This document shows, piece after piece, positions 28,318 through 35,803 of a DNA stretch of 64,000 bases (position 1 is the stretch's first letter; every line of letters starts with the position of its first letter). A program made the position numbers and the translations under genes. Under the pieces are notes generated by a model. It saw only the letters and a list, made by a program, of their open reading frames with translations. It ran no database searches and was not told where the DNA came from. The stretch comes from Alphaproteobacteria bacterium (GTDB lineage: Bacteria; Pseudomonadota; Alphaproteobacteria; UBA2966): positions 1 through 64,000 of the forward strand of contig JABILA010000141.1 of the NCBI GenBank assembly GCA_018654745.1, given 5' to 3'.

Positions 28318-29484
28318 ATGAACCTCATGCTTGATCAGGCACGCCAGCGCACCGCCGAATTCCAAAATCGCCTCAAGGACGCTGGCATTGATATCGCCGT
28401 GATTACAGACGAAAGCTCTATTGCTTATCTTGCGGGATTTTGGGGTTATTTATCGGTTGAGTTCGGTCGTCCGACTTTCCTTATTGTGCATGCTACAGAA
28501 TCGCCGGTCGTTATTACGCCTGCCATGGAAAGCGAAATGGTTTCGGCAATGACCTGGGTCGAAAACGTCATGACCTGGGAGGATGCCGGGGCAAATCGTT
28601 GGGAAAATGTCCTGGCGCGCGCTCTGGGTGATTCCAGAGGCAATATTGGCGTTGAAGCAGAAGCCTTGCCAGCCATTGTCCGCAATTGGTTTGATGATCA
28701 GAAATCTGATGCTGGTCTTGCAAATATTTCGCCGTTGCTGGGCGCGATGCGGATGGTGAAGTCGTCCGAAGAGATCGAGGTCATGCGACAAGCCGGAGAG
28801 ATTGCCGGTGCCATGATGGAAGCCGCGGAAGGCGCATTGGCAGAAGGTGCGCCTGAATATGAAGCTGCATTGGCAGTTATTAATGCAGGTACCCGAAAGG
28901 CAGCCGGGTTTCTGACTGCGCGTGGCTGGGATTCCTTCATATCACCCATGATCCACAATCTTCAGGTAATGCAGTCGGGGCGTGATACCTCCATGGTGCA
29001 TCGTCGTGCCAGCGTCAAATTGTTGGAAAAAGGTGATCCGGTTTATTTCTGCTTTTGCAACATGGCCCAGTTCAAACAATACAAGCTGGGCTTTGACCGG
29101 ATGTTTTTCATCAAGGACATTTCCGACGAAGCCGCACGGGTACAACAAGCCGCGATAGATGCGCAGCAGGCCGCTATCGCTGCAATTCGTCCAGGTGTGA
29201 CCGCAGAATCCATTGCCGCCGCCGCCGATGAAATCTATGCCGAACGCGGCTATACCACTGGGTATCGAACCGGACGTTCAATCGGCATGTCGTATCTTGA
29301 ATCCCCGGAACTGAAAGCAGGAGATACCACTATCTTGCAACCCGGCATGACCTTCGCAGTCGATGGCGGCATTTCCGTTGATGGTAAACTGGGAGGCCGG
29401 ATCGGGGACTCGATTGTCGTGACCTCAACTGGCTGTGATTATCTGACCAGTTATGCCCGCGATATTCTGACAGTGGATCGATAG
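28318..29484 (+). CDS. Creatinase-like M24 (pita-bread) family protein without metal ligands
   Basis: A 388-residue protein with the creatinase N-domain (about 1-140) and a pita-bread C-domain. In metallopeptidases of M24 the ligands are Asp, Asp, His, Glu, Glu. Here the first Asp region reads YFCFCNMAQFKQYKLGFDR, the HG-HE region reads TGRSIGMSYLE, the EPG motif is VDGG, and the final Glu is Gly (GRIGDS). The five-ligand site is therefore gone, as in creatinase and ectoine hydrolase. It is likely a metal-independent C-N hydrolase on a small zwitterionic or guanidino compound, not an Xaa-Pro peptidase. A nitrilase-family gene starts 2 nt after its stop. Confidence 0.78.
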   Translation: MNLMLDQARQRTAEFQNRLKDAGIDIAVITDESSIAYLAGFWGYLSVEFGRPTFLIVHATESPVVITPAMESEMVSAMTWVENVMTWEDAGANRWENVLARALGDSRGNIGVEAEALPAIVRNWFDDQKSDAGLANISPLLGAMRMVKSSEEIEVMRQAGEIAGAMMEAAEGALAEGAPEYEAALAVINAGTRKAAGFLTARGWDSFISPMIHNLQVMQSGRDTSMVHRRASVKLLEKGDPVYFCFCNMAQFKQYKLGFDRMFFIKDISDEAARVQQAAIDAQQAAIAAIRPGVTAESIAAAADEIYAERGYTTGYRTGRSIGMSYLESPELKAGDTTILQPGMTFAVDGGISVDGKLGGRIGDSIVVTSTGCDYLTSYARDILTVDR

Positions 29485-29486
29485 CG

Positions 29487-30257
29487 GTGCGGGTCGGCAT
29501 ATTCCAGTGTGCGGCTGGTGGCCTTGATCAACCACAGAGACTGGCTCGACTTGCCGGGCACCTGAAGGGGCGAAACCTGGATCTTGTTGTCTGTCCCGAA
29601 TTGTTTATGTCTGGCTACAATGCAGGCGAGACATTGCCGCAAGTGGCAGAATCACGCGAGGGTCCTTTTTCCAGGCAGGTTGCAGATTTGGCGACCAAAC
29701 ATGAAACCTCTATCGTTTATGGATACCCTGAGCTTGCTGACGGTTTGATCTATAACTCTGCGGTCTGCGTTGATGCAGACGGCAATATCCTCGCCAATCA
29801 ACGCAAGATGCTATTGCCGCCTGGTTTTGAATCCGAAGTCTTTACGAAGGGCGCCGATCAGGCGCTGTTTGATCTGAACGGTATACGCTGTGCTATTCTG
29901 ATTTGTTATGACGCTGAATTTCCCGAGAACTTCCGGGCTGCTGCCCTGGCAGGGGCTCAGATGATCATTGTACCAACGGCATTATTGGAGAAATGGCAAT
30001 CCGTGTCTCTTCAAATGATGCCGACAAGGGCCTTTGAGAACGGTGTCTGGGTCATCTATGCCAATCATGCGGGAGAGGAAAGCGGCATGAGCTTTCTGGG
30101 CTCCAGTTGCATCGTCTCGCCGGATGGCACAGACGCTGCCCGGGCCGGGTCTGCAGAGGAACTTTTGGAGGCGGAAATTGACCTTGACCAGATAAAACTG
30201 GCCCGGTCCCGGCTGCCATATCTCGACGACGTCAGAAAGCTTCAGCAGAAGTCGTGA
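29487..30257 (+). CDS. Carbon-nitrogen hydrolase (nitrilase superfamily)
   Basis: A 256-residue amidase-like enzyme with the complete Glu-Lys-Cys triad: Glu38 (VVCPELF), Lys107 (NQRKMLLP) and Cys140 (LICYDAEFPE). The superfamily hydrolyses nitriles, amides and N-carbamoyl compounds; the length and CYDAEFPE context fit branches of omega-amidase/N-carbamoylputrescine amidase type. GTG at 29487 follows the creatinase-like stop by 2 nt, so the two proteins are co-translated and plausibly act one after the other on a nitrogen compound. Substrate assignment from sequence is not safe. Confidence 0.85.
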   Translation: MRVGIFQCAAGGLDQPQRLARLAGHLKGRNLDLVVCPELFMSGYNAGETLPQVAESREGPFSRQVADLATKHETSIVYGYPELADGLIYNSAVCVDADGNILANQRKMLLPPGFESEVFTKGADQALFDLNGIRCAILICYDAEFPENFRAAALAGAQMIIVPTALLEKWQSVSLQMMPTRAFENGVWVIYANHAGEESGMSFLGSSCIVSPDGTDAARAGSAEELLEAEIDLDQIKLARSRLPYLDDVRKLQQKS

Positions 30258-30322
30258 AGCTGCTGGCTTGAAGACCACCATTACGGCCCCAATATAGATC
30301 AAACATCATTGAAAGAGACTTT

Positions 30323-31501
30323 ATGTTCCTGAAATCCCGTTGGTTTAAGTTTTCAGCCCTTGCTGTTATCGCCGCCGTATCCGCTGTGGCTTTTTCCGGT
30401 TGCACGGCCATCGGCACGACGCCCGAAGGCGCGCGCCTTGATCGGGTCGAAAAATCGGCGCAGTGGGCCGGAGACCATTTCCGGGACGTCATGTCACGAA
30501 ACGAGCCGGATATCTGGCCCGTATTCAAGGACTATTTCTTTGACAGCACACAAAACAGGGTGCCGACAGAAGCCTTGCCTGTGCGGGACCTCACAGCAGC
30601 CGATTTTGCCACACCACCAAAAGATGGGCTGCGGATCACCTGGCTTGGGCATTCAACCTTGTTGGTGGAAATCGATGGCTATCGTGTTCTGGTGGACCCT
30701 GTATGGGGGGAACGGGCATCACCTTTCAGCTGGATTGGACCCAAACGTTTTCATCGCCCGCCCCTGGCTCTGAAAGATTTACCAAAACTGGATGCCGTGG
30801 TGATCTCTCATGATCACTATGACCATCTCGATTATCCAACAATTCTTGAACTGGCCAAAACCGACGTAAAATTCATCATGCCGCTTGGCGTGGGATCGCA
30901 TCTGGAATACTGGGGTGTGCCAGCGGGACGTATTGTTGAACTGGAATGGTGGGACACACACCAGGTCGGAGACCTGAAACTTGTTGCGACACCGGCCCGG
31001 CATTTTTCCGGTCGCGCCCTCAACCGCAATCAGACCTTATGGTCGGGCTGGGCCTTTGTCAGTGCAGAACATCGTATCTGGTACAGCGGGGACACCGCCA
31101 TGTTCGATGGAATTCAGGAAATCGGTGACCGGCTGGGGCCGTTTGATGTCACAATCATTGAGACAGGTGCCTATAACCAGCGCTGGGCGGACGTGCATCT
31201 GGGACCGGAACAGGCCGTGCAGGCGCACAGGATGGCTGGTGGTAAATTGATGATCCCGGTTCATTGGGGAACGTTTGAACTGGCCTTGCACAGCTGGACA
31301 GCACCGATTGAACGGACGGTGGAGGCTGCGAAAAAATGTGGTATCGAGGTCGCCTCACCGCAACCAGGGGGCAGTGTTGTCCCCGGCTCCGGTCAGGAGT
31401 TTGCCCGCTGGTGGCCGACCGTTCCCTATCGCAATGCCCGTGAGGAACAGATTGTTTCCTCCGGATTTGAAAACCGGGTTGCGACCTGCGCAACGGGATA
31501 A
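30323..31501 (+). CDS. MBL-fold metallo-hydrolase lipoprotein (NAPE-PLD/UlaG-like)
   Basis: A 392-residue predicted lipoprotein: signal peptide ending in FSGC (Cys27), then a metallo-beta-lactamase domain. The metal motif is ISHDHYDHLD with His162, His164, Asp166 and His167; further ligands lie in ARHFSGR, YSGDTAMFDG and IPVHWGTFEL. The arrangement matches the UlaG/NAPE-phospholipase D branch, which acts on phosphodiesters or lactones. Its location would be the periplasmic face of a membrane. It lies 65 nt after the nitrilase gene, so co-transcription is possible. A strong bidirectional terminator follows. Confidence 0.85.
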   Translation: MFLKSRWFKFSALAVIAAVSAVAFSGCTAIGTTPEGARLDRVEKSAQWAGDHFRDVMSRNEPDIWPVFKDYFFDSTQNRVPTEALPVRDLTAADFATPPKDGLRITWLGHSTLLVEIDGYRVLVDPVWGERASPFSWIGPKRFHRPPLALKDLPKLDAVVISHDHYDHLDYPTILELAKTDVKFIMPLGVGSHLEYWGVPAGRIVELEWWDTHQVGDLKLVATPARHFSGRALNRNQTLWSGWAFVSAEHRIWYSGDTAMFDGIQEIGDRLGPFDVTIIETGAYNQRWADVHLGPEQAVQAHRMAGGKLMIPVHWGTFELALHSWTAPIERTVEAAKKCGIEVASPQPGGSVVPGSGQEFARWWPTVPYRNAREEQIVSSGFENRVATCATG

Positions 31502-31526
31502 AGTGCGCGACATATAAGATCACAAA

Positions 31527-31561
31527 AAAAGGGTGACCCGTTTGACCGGGGCACCCTTTTT
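31527..31561. terminator. Bidirectional terminator between the MBL lipoprotein gene and rplI
   Basis: AAAAGGGTG (31527-31535) pairs perfectly with CACCCTTTT (31552-31560). The flanking A-run (31524-31530) and T-run serve transcription from either side. Confidence 0.85.
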
Positions 31562-31591
31562 GTCAGAAAGACTTTGCTGATCGAAGTTTGA

Positions 31592-32245
31592 TCAGGCCTG
31601 TTCTTCGGCTTCTTCTGCAGGAGCTTCGGCAACTTCTTCAGCTGCGTCGTCATCCTGAAGGGCAGCTTCTGCATCTGCTACGGCGCCGTCTTCAAAGATT
31701 TCTTCAACTTGCACTTCGGCAACATCGTCTGCTGTTGCGGCTGCAACATCAGTCGTTTCGCCTTTTTCATCAGCGGCCTGTTGTGTTTCTGCTTCTTCTT
31801 CCGTCCGGGCTGTGTTGATGTTGATCATCACAGAGACTTCGGCATGCAGTTGGACGCGGATGGGGTGCGTGCCCAGCATCTTGATGGCCCGATCCAGTTG
31901 AACCTGGTTGCGTGTAATGGCAAACCCGGCTGCGGTCGCAGCTTCTGCGATATCGCGGGCTGAGACTGAACCATAAAGCTGACCACCTTCACTGGCTTGA
32001 CGGATCAGCGAGCAATAAACGCCATCCATCTTCTCGGCAACGGCTTCGGCTTCAGTTTTTTGCGTCAGGTTCTGGGCTTCCAGATCAACGCGTTTGGTTT
32101 CGAAACTCTTTCGGTTCGATTCATTCGCCCGCAAAGCTTTCTTCTGGGGCAAAAGGTAGTTGCGCGCAAAACCGTCTTTTACAGTGACGATATCGCCCAT
32201 CTGGCCGAGTTTCTCGACTCTTTCCAGCAAGATAATTTCCATCAT
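31592..32245 (-). CDS. rplI: 50S ribosomal protein L9 with acidic C-terminal extension
   Basis: A 217-residue L9. The N-terminal rRNA-binding domain starts MEIILLERVEKLGQMGD (after an extra Met) and a connecting helix and C-domain run to about residue 150. The remaining ~65 residues form a Glu/Asp/Ala-rich tail (EEVAEAPAEEAEEQA at the end), absent from the ~149-residue E. coli L9 but found in alphaproteobacterial relatives. Two adjacent ATGs (32245, 32242) are possible; GGAGAAAGA lies just upstream. The start overlaps the DUF2232 stop by 4 nt. It is the last gene of the rpsF operon. Confidence 0.96.
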   Translation of the reverse strand: MMEIILLERVEKLGQMGDIVTVKDGFARNYLLPQKKALRANESNRKSFETKRVDLEAQNLTQKTEAEAVAEKMDGVYCSLIRQASEGGQLYGSVSARDIAEAATAAGFAITRNQVQLDRAIKMLGTHPIRVQLHAEVSVMININTARTEEEAETQQAADEKGETTDVAAATADDVAEVQVEEIFEDGAVADAEAALQDDDAAEEVAEAPAEEAEEQA

Positions 32246-33222
32246 TCTTTCTCCTGGCCGTTATCCTGGCCATTTTCAGGGGAGCTGCGTAAACCGCTTA
32301 TGCGATTACGTAACCCGGCCCATTGATCAATTATTCCAAGCCCGGCAACGACCACCAGTGGCCAGCCGAGAATGAAAAGCAAAAGGTAAAAAATCAGCAA
32401 CAGTGCCGTGCGTGCCTTGGTCAGACGAGCCAGCGAATGGACGATGCCAAGCCCCGCGAAGATGTACGGATAGAGCAGATAGATCGCGATTGTCCGCGCC
32501 ATCAATCCCATCATGTCGGACAGAAACGCAGACGCCAGGGCGATTGCGAGTGCGTAAAACAGGCTCTTTGGGACCTGTAATTGCGCGATGTCCGCTGCTG
32601 GTCGCAGGTTCCAGCCAAAACGAATGGCCAGTCCCAGTGCCAACAAACCGTTGACCACATGCATCGTCATCCACGAGACCCCGACCATGGCCGGCAGCAA
32701 TGACGACATTTGCGCCACTGCGTTCTGCAACTGGTCGGTTGGCTCTTTGCCACCCGTGGCCGCGAAGGTCTGCACCATGCTTTGCATGAAGTTTTCCAAC
32801 CCGTACCAGAGACCACCTTCGTTTTGTGACGTCCAGGCCAGTACCGCCATGAACAGCAGGCTTGCTCCCGCTGCCAGCCAGGTCAGAAGTTGACCCGGTG
32901 GATACCATATCTGTGCCTGTCCGTTGGCCGAAGTTCTCGACATCAGGCTGAAGCGAACCAGAACCGCAGCGGGTGCGGCGTTGAGGATCGCGTAAGCCAG
33001 AGCGTCGAGCCAGCTGCCCGCCAGAAAGGCGACCACTGTACCTGTCAGCGTGGCGATCAAAACGACCGTCGCGCCGAGGCTGAAACCAACCAGATAAAGC
33101 AGCAGTGGTGACAGATAGGCAAGAATCAACGCCCCCGGCGACGGCCACTGTACCGTGAGGTACAGCAGGGCGCTGAGGGCTCCTGCACCCATTCCACTGA
33201 GAGCGTGTCTCGACATATGCAT
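32242..33222 (-). CDS. DUF2232-domain integral membrane protein
   Basis: A 326-residue polytopic membrane protein with about eight hydrophobic helices (for example GALSALLYLTVQWPSPGALI at the N-terminus and ALLLIFYLLLFILGWPLVVV near the end) and a short charged C-tail. It resembles YybS/DUF2232 proteins that lie between rpsR and rplI in many bacteria; the family shares features with S components of ECF transporters, but no substrate is known. It starts 27 nt after rpsR and overlaps rplI by 4 nt, so it is translated together with three ribosomal proteins. Confidence 0.82.
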   Translation of the reverse strand: MHMSRHALSGMGAGALSALLYLTVQWPSPGALILAYLSPLLLYLVGFSLGATVVLIATLTGTVVAFLAGSWLDALAYAILNAAPAAVLVRFSLMSRTSANGQAQIWYPPGQLLTWLAAGASLLFMAVLAWTSQNEGGLWYGLENFMQSMVQTFAATGGKEPTDQLQNAVAQMSSLLPAMVGVSWMTMHVVNGLLALGLAIRFGWNLRPAADIAQLQVPKSLFYALAIALASAFLSDMMGLMARTIAIYLLYPYIFAGLGIVHSLARLTKARTALLLIFYLLLFILGWPLVVVAGLGIIDQWAGLRNRISGLRSSPENGQDNGQEKE

Positions 33223-33248
33223 GACCGTTGCGCAAGGCTGCGCTGATC

Positions 33249-33494
33249 CTAGCCCAGCACGTAAGGCAAGAGAGCCAGGAAACGGGCGCGTTTGATTGCC
33301 CGGGCCAGCTCACGCTGCTTTTTGGCTGAAACCGCAGTGATACGGCTCGGCACGATTTTGCCGCGCTCAGAGACAAAACGCTGAAGCAGTTTTGTGTCCA
33401 TGTAATCGATCTTCGGTGAGTTGGCACCGGAGAACGGGCAGGATTTGCGGCGACGGAAGAAAGGCCTGCGGCCTCCTGTAGATGTCGTACTCAT
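33249..33494 (-). CDS. rpsR: 30S ribosomal protein S18
   Basis: An 81-residue protein of standard length. [29 protein letters not shown] and the basic helix [19 protein letters not shown] are the conserved S18 sequences. S18 forms a heterodimer with S6 on the platform of the 30S subunit. Its ATG overlaps the rpsF stop by 4 nt (ATGA), which enforces equal synthesis of the S6-S18 pair. Confidence 0.97.
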   Translation of the reverse strand: MSTTSTGGRRPFFRRRKSCPFSGANSPKIDYMDTKLLQRFVSERGKIVPSRITAVSAKKQRELARAIKRARFLALLPYVLG

Positions 33495-33997
33495 GCTGCG
33501 TCTCCCTTTTCTTCAGCGGCTGCTGCCGGAGTTTCTGCCGGAGTTTCTGCCGGGGCTGCTGCTGGTGCTGCTGTAGGGGCAGGTGCTGCGGCGGCCGGTT
33601 TTTTGTCGTCCCGCTTGTCACCACGACCCTTGTCGTTTTCGTCATCACGGCGGACGCGACGTTCGTCACGGGCCGTTTTGCTTTGCATGACAGCAGAAGG
33701 CTCTTCATTCAGCTCGTCTACACGGATTGTCAAAACCCGCATAACGTCTTCGTTCAGACCCATTTGACGTTCCATTTCGTGGACCGCTTCATAAGGTGCA
33801 TCAATGTTGAAGAGAACGTAATGTGCCTTGCGGTTCTTCTTGATCCGGTAGGCGAGGTTACGAAGACCCCATTGTTCTGTTTTTGGAACGGAACCACCAC
33901 CAGCTTCGATAACTGCGGTAAATTCCTGGGCCAGCGTTTCGACCTGTGCGGCAGAAACGTCCGGCCGCACGAGAAAAATGTTTTCGTACAGCGACAT
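33491..33997 (-). CDS. rpsF: 30S ribosomal protein S6 with extended C-terminal tail
   Basis: A 168-residue S6. The core (about 1-95; [19 protein letters not shown] at the start, [20 protein letters not shown] in the middle) is normal and binds S18. It is followed by a Lys/Arg/Asp-rich stretch (about 105-130) and an Ala/Pro tail that contains PAETPAET, encoded by a 24-nt tandem repeat. ATG at 33997 has GGGAG nine nt upstream; ATG at 34003 is too close to that site. The gene has its own promoter and a structured leader, and may be autoregulated by S6-S18. Confidence 0.95.
   Translation of the reverse strand: MSLYENIFLVRPDVSAAQVETLAQEFTAVIEAGGGSVPKTEQWGLRNLAYRIKKNRKAHYVLFNIDAPYEAVHEMERQMGLNEDVMRVLTIRVDELNEEPSAVMQSKTARDERRVRRDDENDKGRGDKRDDKKPAAAAPAPTAAPAAAPAETPAETPAAAAEEKGDAA
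33526..33549. repeat. Two tandem 12-bp units inside rpsF
   Basis: The unit CCGGAGTTTCTG occurs twice in perfect tandem and encodes the repeated PAET of the S6 tail. This is slippage-type variation in a non-essential extension. Confidence 0.85.
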
Positions 33998-34025
33998 GCG
34001 CATGCACTCCCTTTGGCTGAACTCA

Positions 34026-34060
34026 GCCCCGAAAATGGGGCATAGCCGGGTGATTCCGGC
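34026..34060 (-). promoter_or_regulatory. Two-hairpin leader of rpsF, candidate S6:S18 autoregulatory element
   Basis: On the minus strand the leader contains GCCGG...CCGGC (34056-34060 with 34045-34049) and then GCCCC...GGGGC (34037-34041 with 34026-34030), just upstream of the GGGAG ribosome-binding site. An outer CTCC/GGAG pairing could sequester that site. S6-S18 leaders are known upstream of rpsF in many bacteria; a match to that exact motif was not tested. Confidence 0.45.
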
Positions 34061-34082
34061 AAGGAGTTATAGTGAGCGGCGG

Positions 34083-34110
34083 AATATACAGATATTGCGC
34101 TGCAGCGCAA
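34083..34110 (-). promoter_or_regulatory. rpsF promoter overlapping a 16-bp perfect palindrome
   Basis: On the minus strand, -35 TTGCGC (34110-34105) and -10 TATATT (34088-34083) are spaced 16 nt, giving a leader of about 80 nt. The -35 box is the left end of the perfect palindrome TTGCGCTGCAGCGCAA (34095-34110), a candidate operator. Confidence 0.55.
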
Positions 34111-34259
34111 GGGGAATAAGGGATGCAGCAAAAAGTACCGACAACCGTGCATCCCGAGCAGGTAACAAGGGCCATTGAGGCCCAAAGCCCGTGGCTATTC
34201 CGTTCTATATGGAATGGCTCATGCGTTAAATGTCTGCAATGCACATTAATTCAGCATCA

Positions 34260-34330
34260 GTGTTTCTGTGAAGGACAGAAACACCCGGGCGCCTGAGCGG
34301 CAACCAAATCTCCCTGGAAGGGAGATTTGG
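34260..34330. other. Two tandem perfect hairpins between the lipoprotein cluster and rpsF
   Basis: GTGTTTCTG (34260-34268) pairs with CAGAAACAC (34276-34284), and CCAAATCTCCC (34304-34314) pairs with GGGAGATTTGG (34320-34330). Neither has a clear U-tract on the minus strand. They may end the lipoprotein operon with help from Rho, stabilise its 3' end, or be members of a repeat family. The rest of the 34.0-34.5 kb spacer holds the rpsF promoter and the small gene listed separately. Confidence 0.6.
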
Positions 34331-34407
34331 ACAAAAGCAGGTCTGGCTTACGGGCGGACCTTGTTCAGCGCGATATTTGGCAAGATAGATTAGTATTGTG
34401 TCACCAT

Positions 34408-34497
34408 TTATTCATCCGTATTGCCACCGCTGCTGTCATCGACAATCGCGAAACAAACCTGGCCAGCACCAAATCGTCTGGGGAATTGTGCAAACAT
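34408..34497 (-). CDS. Candidate 29-residue small protein, coupled to the lipoprotein gene
   Basis: The ATG follows the lipoprotein stop with no gap (TAGATG). AGGAG lies at 34505-34509, seven nt before the ATG and inside the lipoprotein coding sequence, which is a strong ribosome-binding site. The peptide begins MFAQFPRRFG, has one Cys (QVCFAIVDD) and ends SGGNTDE. It has no signal peptide or membrane helix. No homologue is recognised. It could be a genuine small gene or the remnant of a longer one; the coupling geometry favours translation. Confidence 0.5.
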   Translation of the reverse strand: MFAQFPRRFGAGQVCFAIVDDSSGGNTDE

Positions 34498-35796
34498 CTA
34501 ATTTCTCCTGTATGCAGCCTGTTTCTCAGGCTTTGTTTTGAGATAAAAATTCGTTCGGGTCGGACTGTTCTGTCCGCCGTTTTTCATTATTTGATTAACG
34601 CAAACATCAACCATGCGAATCCGTCGACTTTCGCGATCAAGAACGTTGATCATGTATTTAAAGGCGACTCGGCATCCGTCCGGCGAGATCGTGGCACTGC
34701 GCCTGCCGTTTGCCAGATCAATGTGCCCCGTCATGATTTTCCTGAAACCATTGCCATCAACAAAATAGAGACCCGAATTTGCAAAACTCGAGACATCAAC
34801 AATTGCCATGCCGTTTTTCATCGGGATGACCCGACTTGATCCCCCCATGTGAACCCATGGTCCGAATGGGATGCAAAGCTCTTCGGTTTTTCCGCTGGGC
34901 CAGAGCCACCAGGCCGGAAGGCAATTGCTTTTCTTCCAATTAATTTCTTGCTGCGCTCCGCCATCAACACCTTGGGGTGCAGAGCAATCGTACAGAAAAT
35001 ATGCCGCCTTGAATTCATACCACGTCGTACACCAGGTACTGATCAACATCGACTTTATTTGCGGGCCATCAATCGGTATTCTGACCGGGTTAATCAAATC
35101 CACAGTTCGCCTTGATGCCCAGGATTTATTGGCCTCCACGCCATAGATGTTTGGACTAGGAGCACCTTTTCGTTTGAGCCCGAGTTCCAGGTATCCATCA
35201 CTTTTTCGAAGAGGCTGCCAATATTTTCCATTTGTGGCATAGGGTCGTTCGAGCAAGTCGCATCTGAACTCTGAAAACCGAATCCTTTTGTCATTATGTT
35301 TGACATAAGATTCCGGGAAATCAACTTTGCGGAAATTTCCTGGCCATCCCTGTAGCTTTCCACTCCAGATACCAGCGCCCCGCTTGAAATCTGGATTGCG
35401 TAAAAAAATCGAAAACTGACCATCAGAGAAACAATAGCGGTGATTGTACTTTCCGGTTTTTTCCCAAAAAAGCTTGATCCCTTTTTCAATATTCCATTCA
35501 TACATACCGGCGCCACGACGCGTTTTTTTCCAGCCTGTGATTGAGCCTGCAAAAACAACCGTATCGTTATCAACCCACATGAACGGCTCGGTTCCGAATA
35601 TGCGCTGCTCGGCTTCCCACATGCGCCAGCCGTCGCCATCGGTAACAGTGACTTTGAAACCCGCTTCCTGTTTTTCCTCAACAGGTTTGACCACCTGCTT
35701 TTTTTCCTCGACAACCTCCGCCTGCTCCTCGTCACAGGCGGTCAGGCCTGTCACAAGAAACAGCAGCGTCGTCAGAGTGATCAGGAAACGAGTCAT
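34498..35796 (-). CDS. Cysteine-rich lipoprotein of unknown function (paralogue A)
   Basis: A 432-residue predicted lipoprotein: signal peptide ending in LTAC (Cys21), a charged linker (EEQAEVVEEKKQVVKP), then a ~370-residue periplasmic domain. Its closest visible relative is the next gene upstream (paralogue B). Cysteines conserved between the two lie in YCFSD, FRCDL, CTTWYEF, YDCSAP, NCLPAWWLWP, LCIP, SPDGC and VCVN, enough for four disulfides. ATISPDGCRVAFKY resembles a WD40-like/TolB-type propeller strand, so a beta-propeller is possible. It has an extra ~30-residue basic tail compared with B. It starts 7 nt after B ends. No function is recognised. Confidence 0.75.
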   Translation of the reverse strand: MTRFLITLTTLLFLVTGLTACDEEQAEVVEEKKQVVKPVEEKQEAGFKVTVTDGDGWRMWEAEQRIFGTEPFMWVDNDTVVFAGSITGWKKTRRGAGMYEWNIEKGIKLFWEKTGKYNHRYCFSDGQFSIFLRNPDFKRGAGIWSGKLQGWPGNFRKVDFPESYVKHNDKRIRFSEFRCDLLERPYATNGKYWQPLRKSDGYLELGLKRKGAPSPNIYGVEANKSWASRRTVDLINPVRIPIDGPQIKSMLISTWCTTWYEFKAAYFLYDCSAPQGVDGGAQQEINWKKSNCLPAWWLWPSGKTEELCIPFGPWVHMGGSSRVIPMKNGMAIVDVSSFANSGLYFVDGNGFRKIMTGHIDLANGRRSATISPDGCRVAFKYMINVLDRESRRIRMVDVCVNQIMKNGGQNSPTRTNFYLKTKPEKQAAYRRN

Positions 35797-35803
35797 CGTC
35801 GGT

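Noticed and set aside
28318-29484. Annotation as Xaa-Pro aminopeptidase
   Set aside because: The metal ligands required for M24 peptidase activity are replaced at the positions visible in sequence.
32327-33427. 366-codon minus-strand frame across DUF2232 and rpsR
   Set aside because: It is a frame-shifted reading of the DUF2232 membrane protein and S18 on the same strand; both real frames are recognisable and have coupling overlaps.
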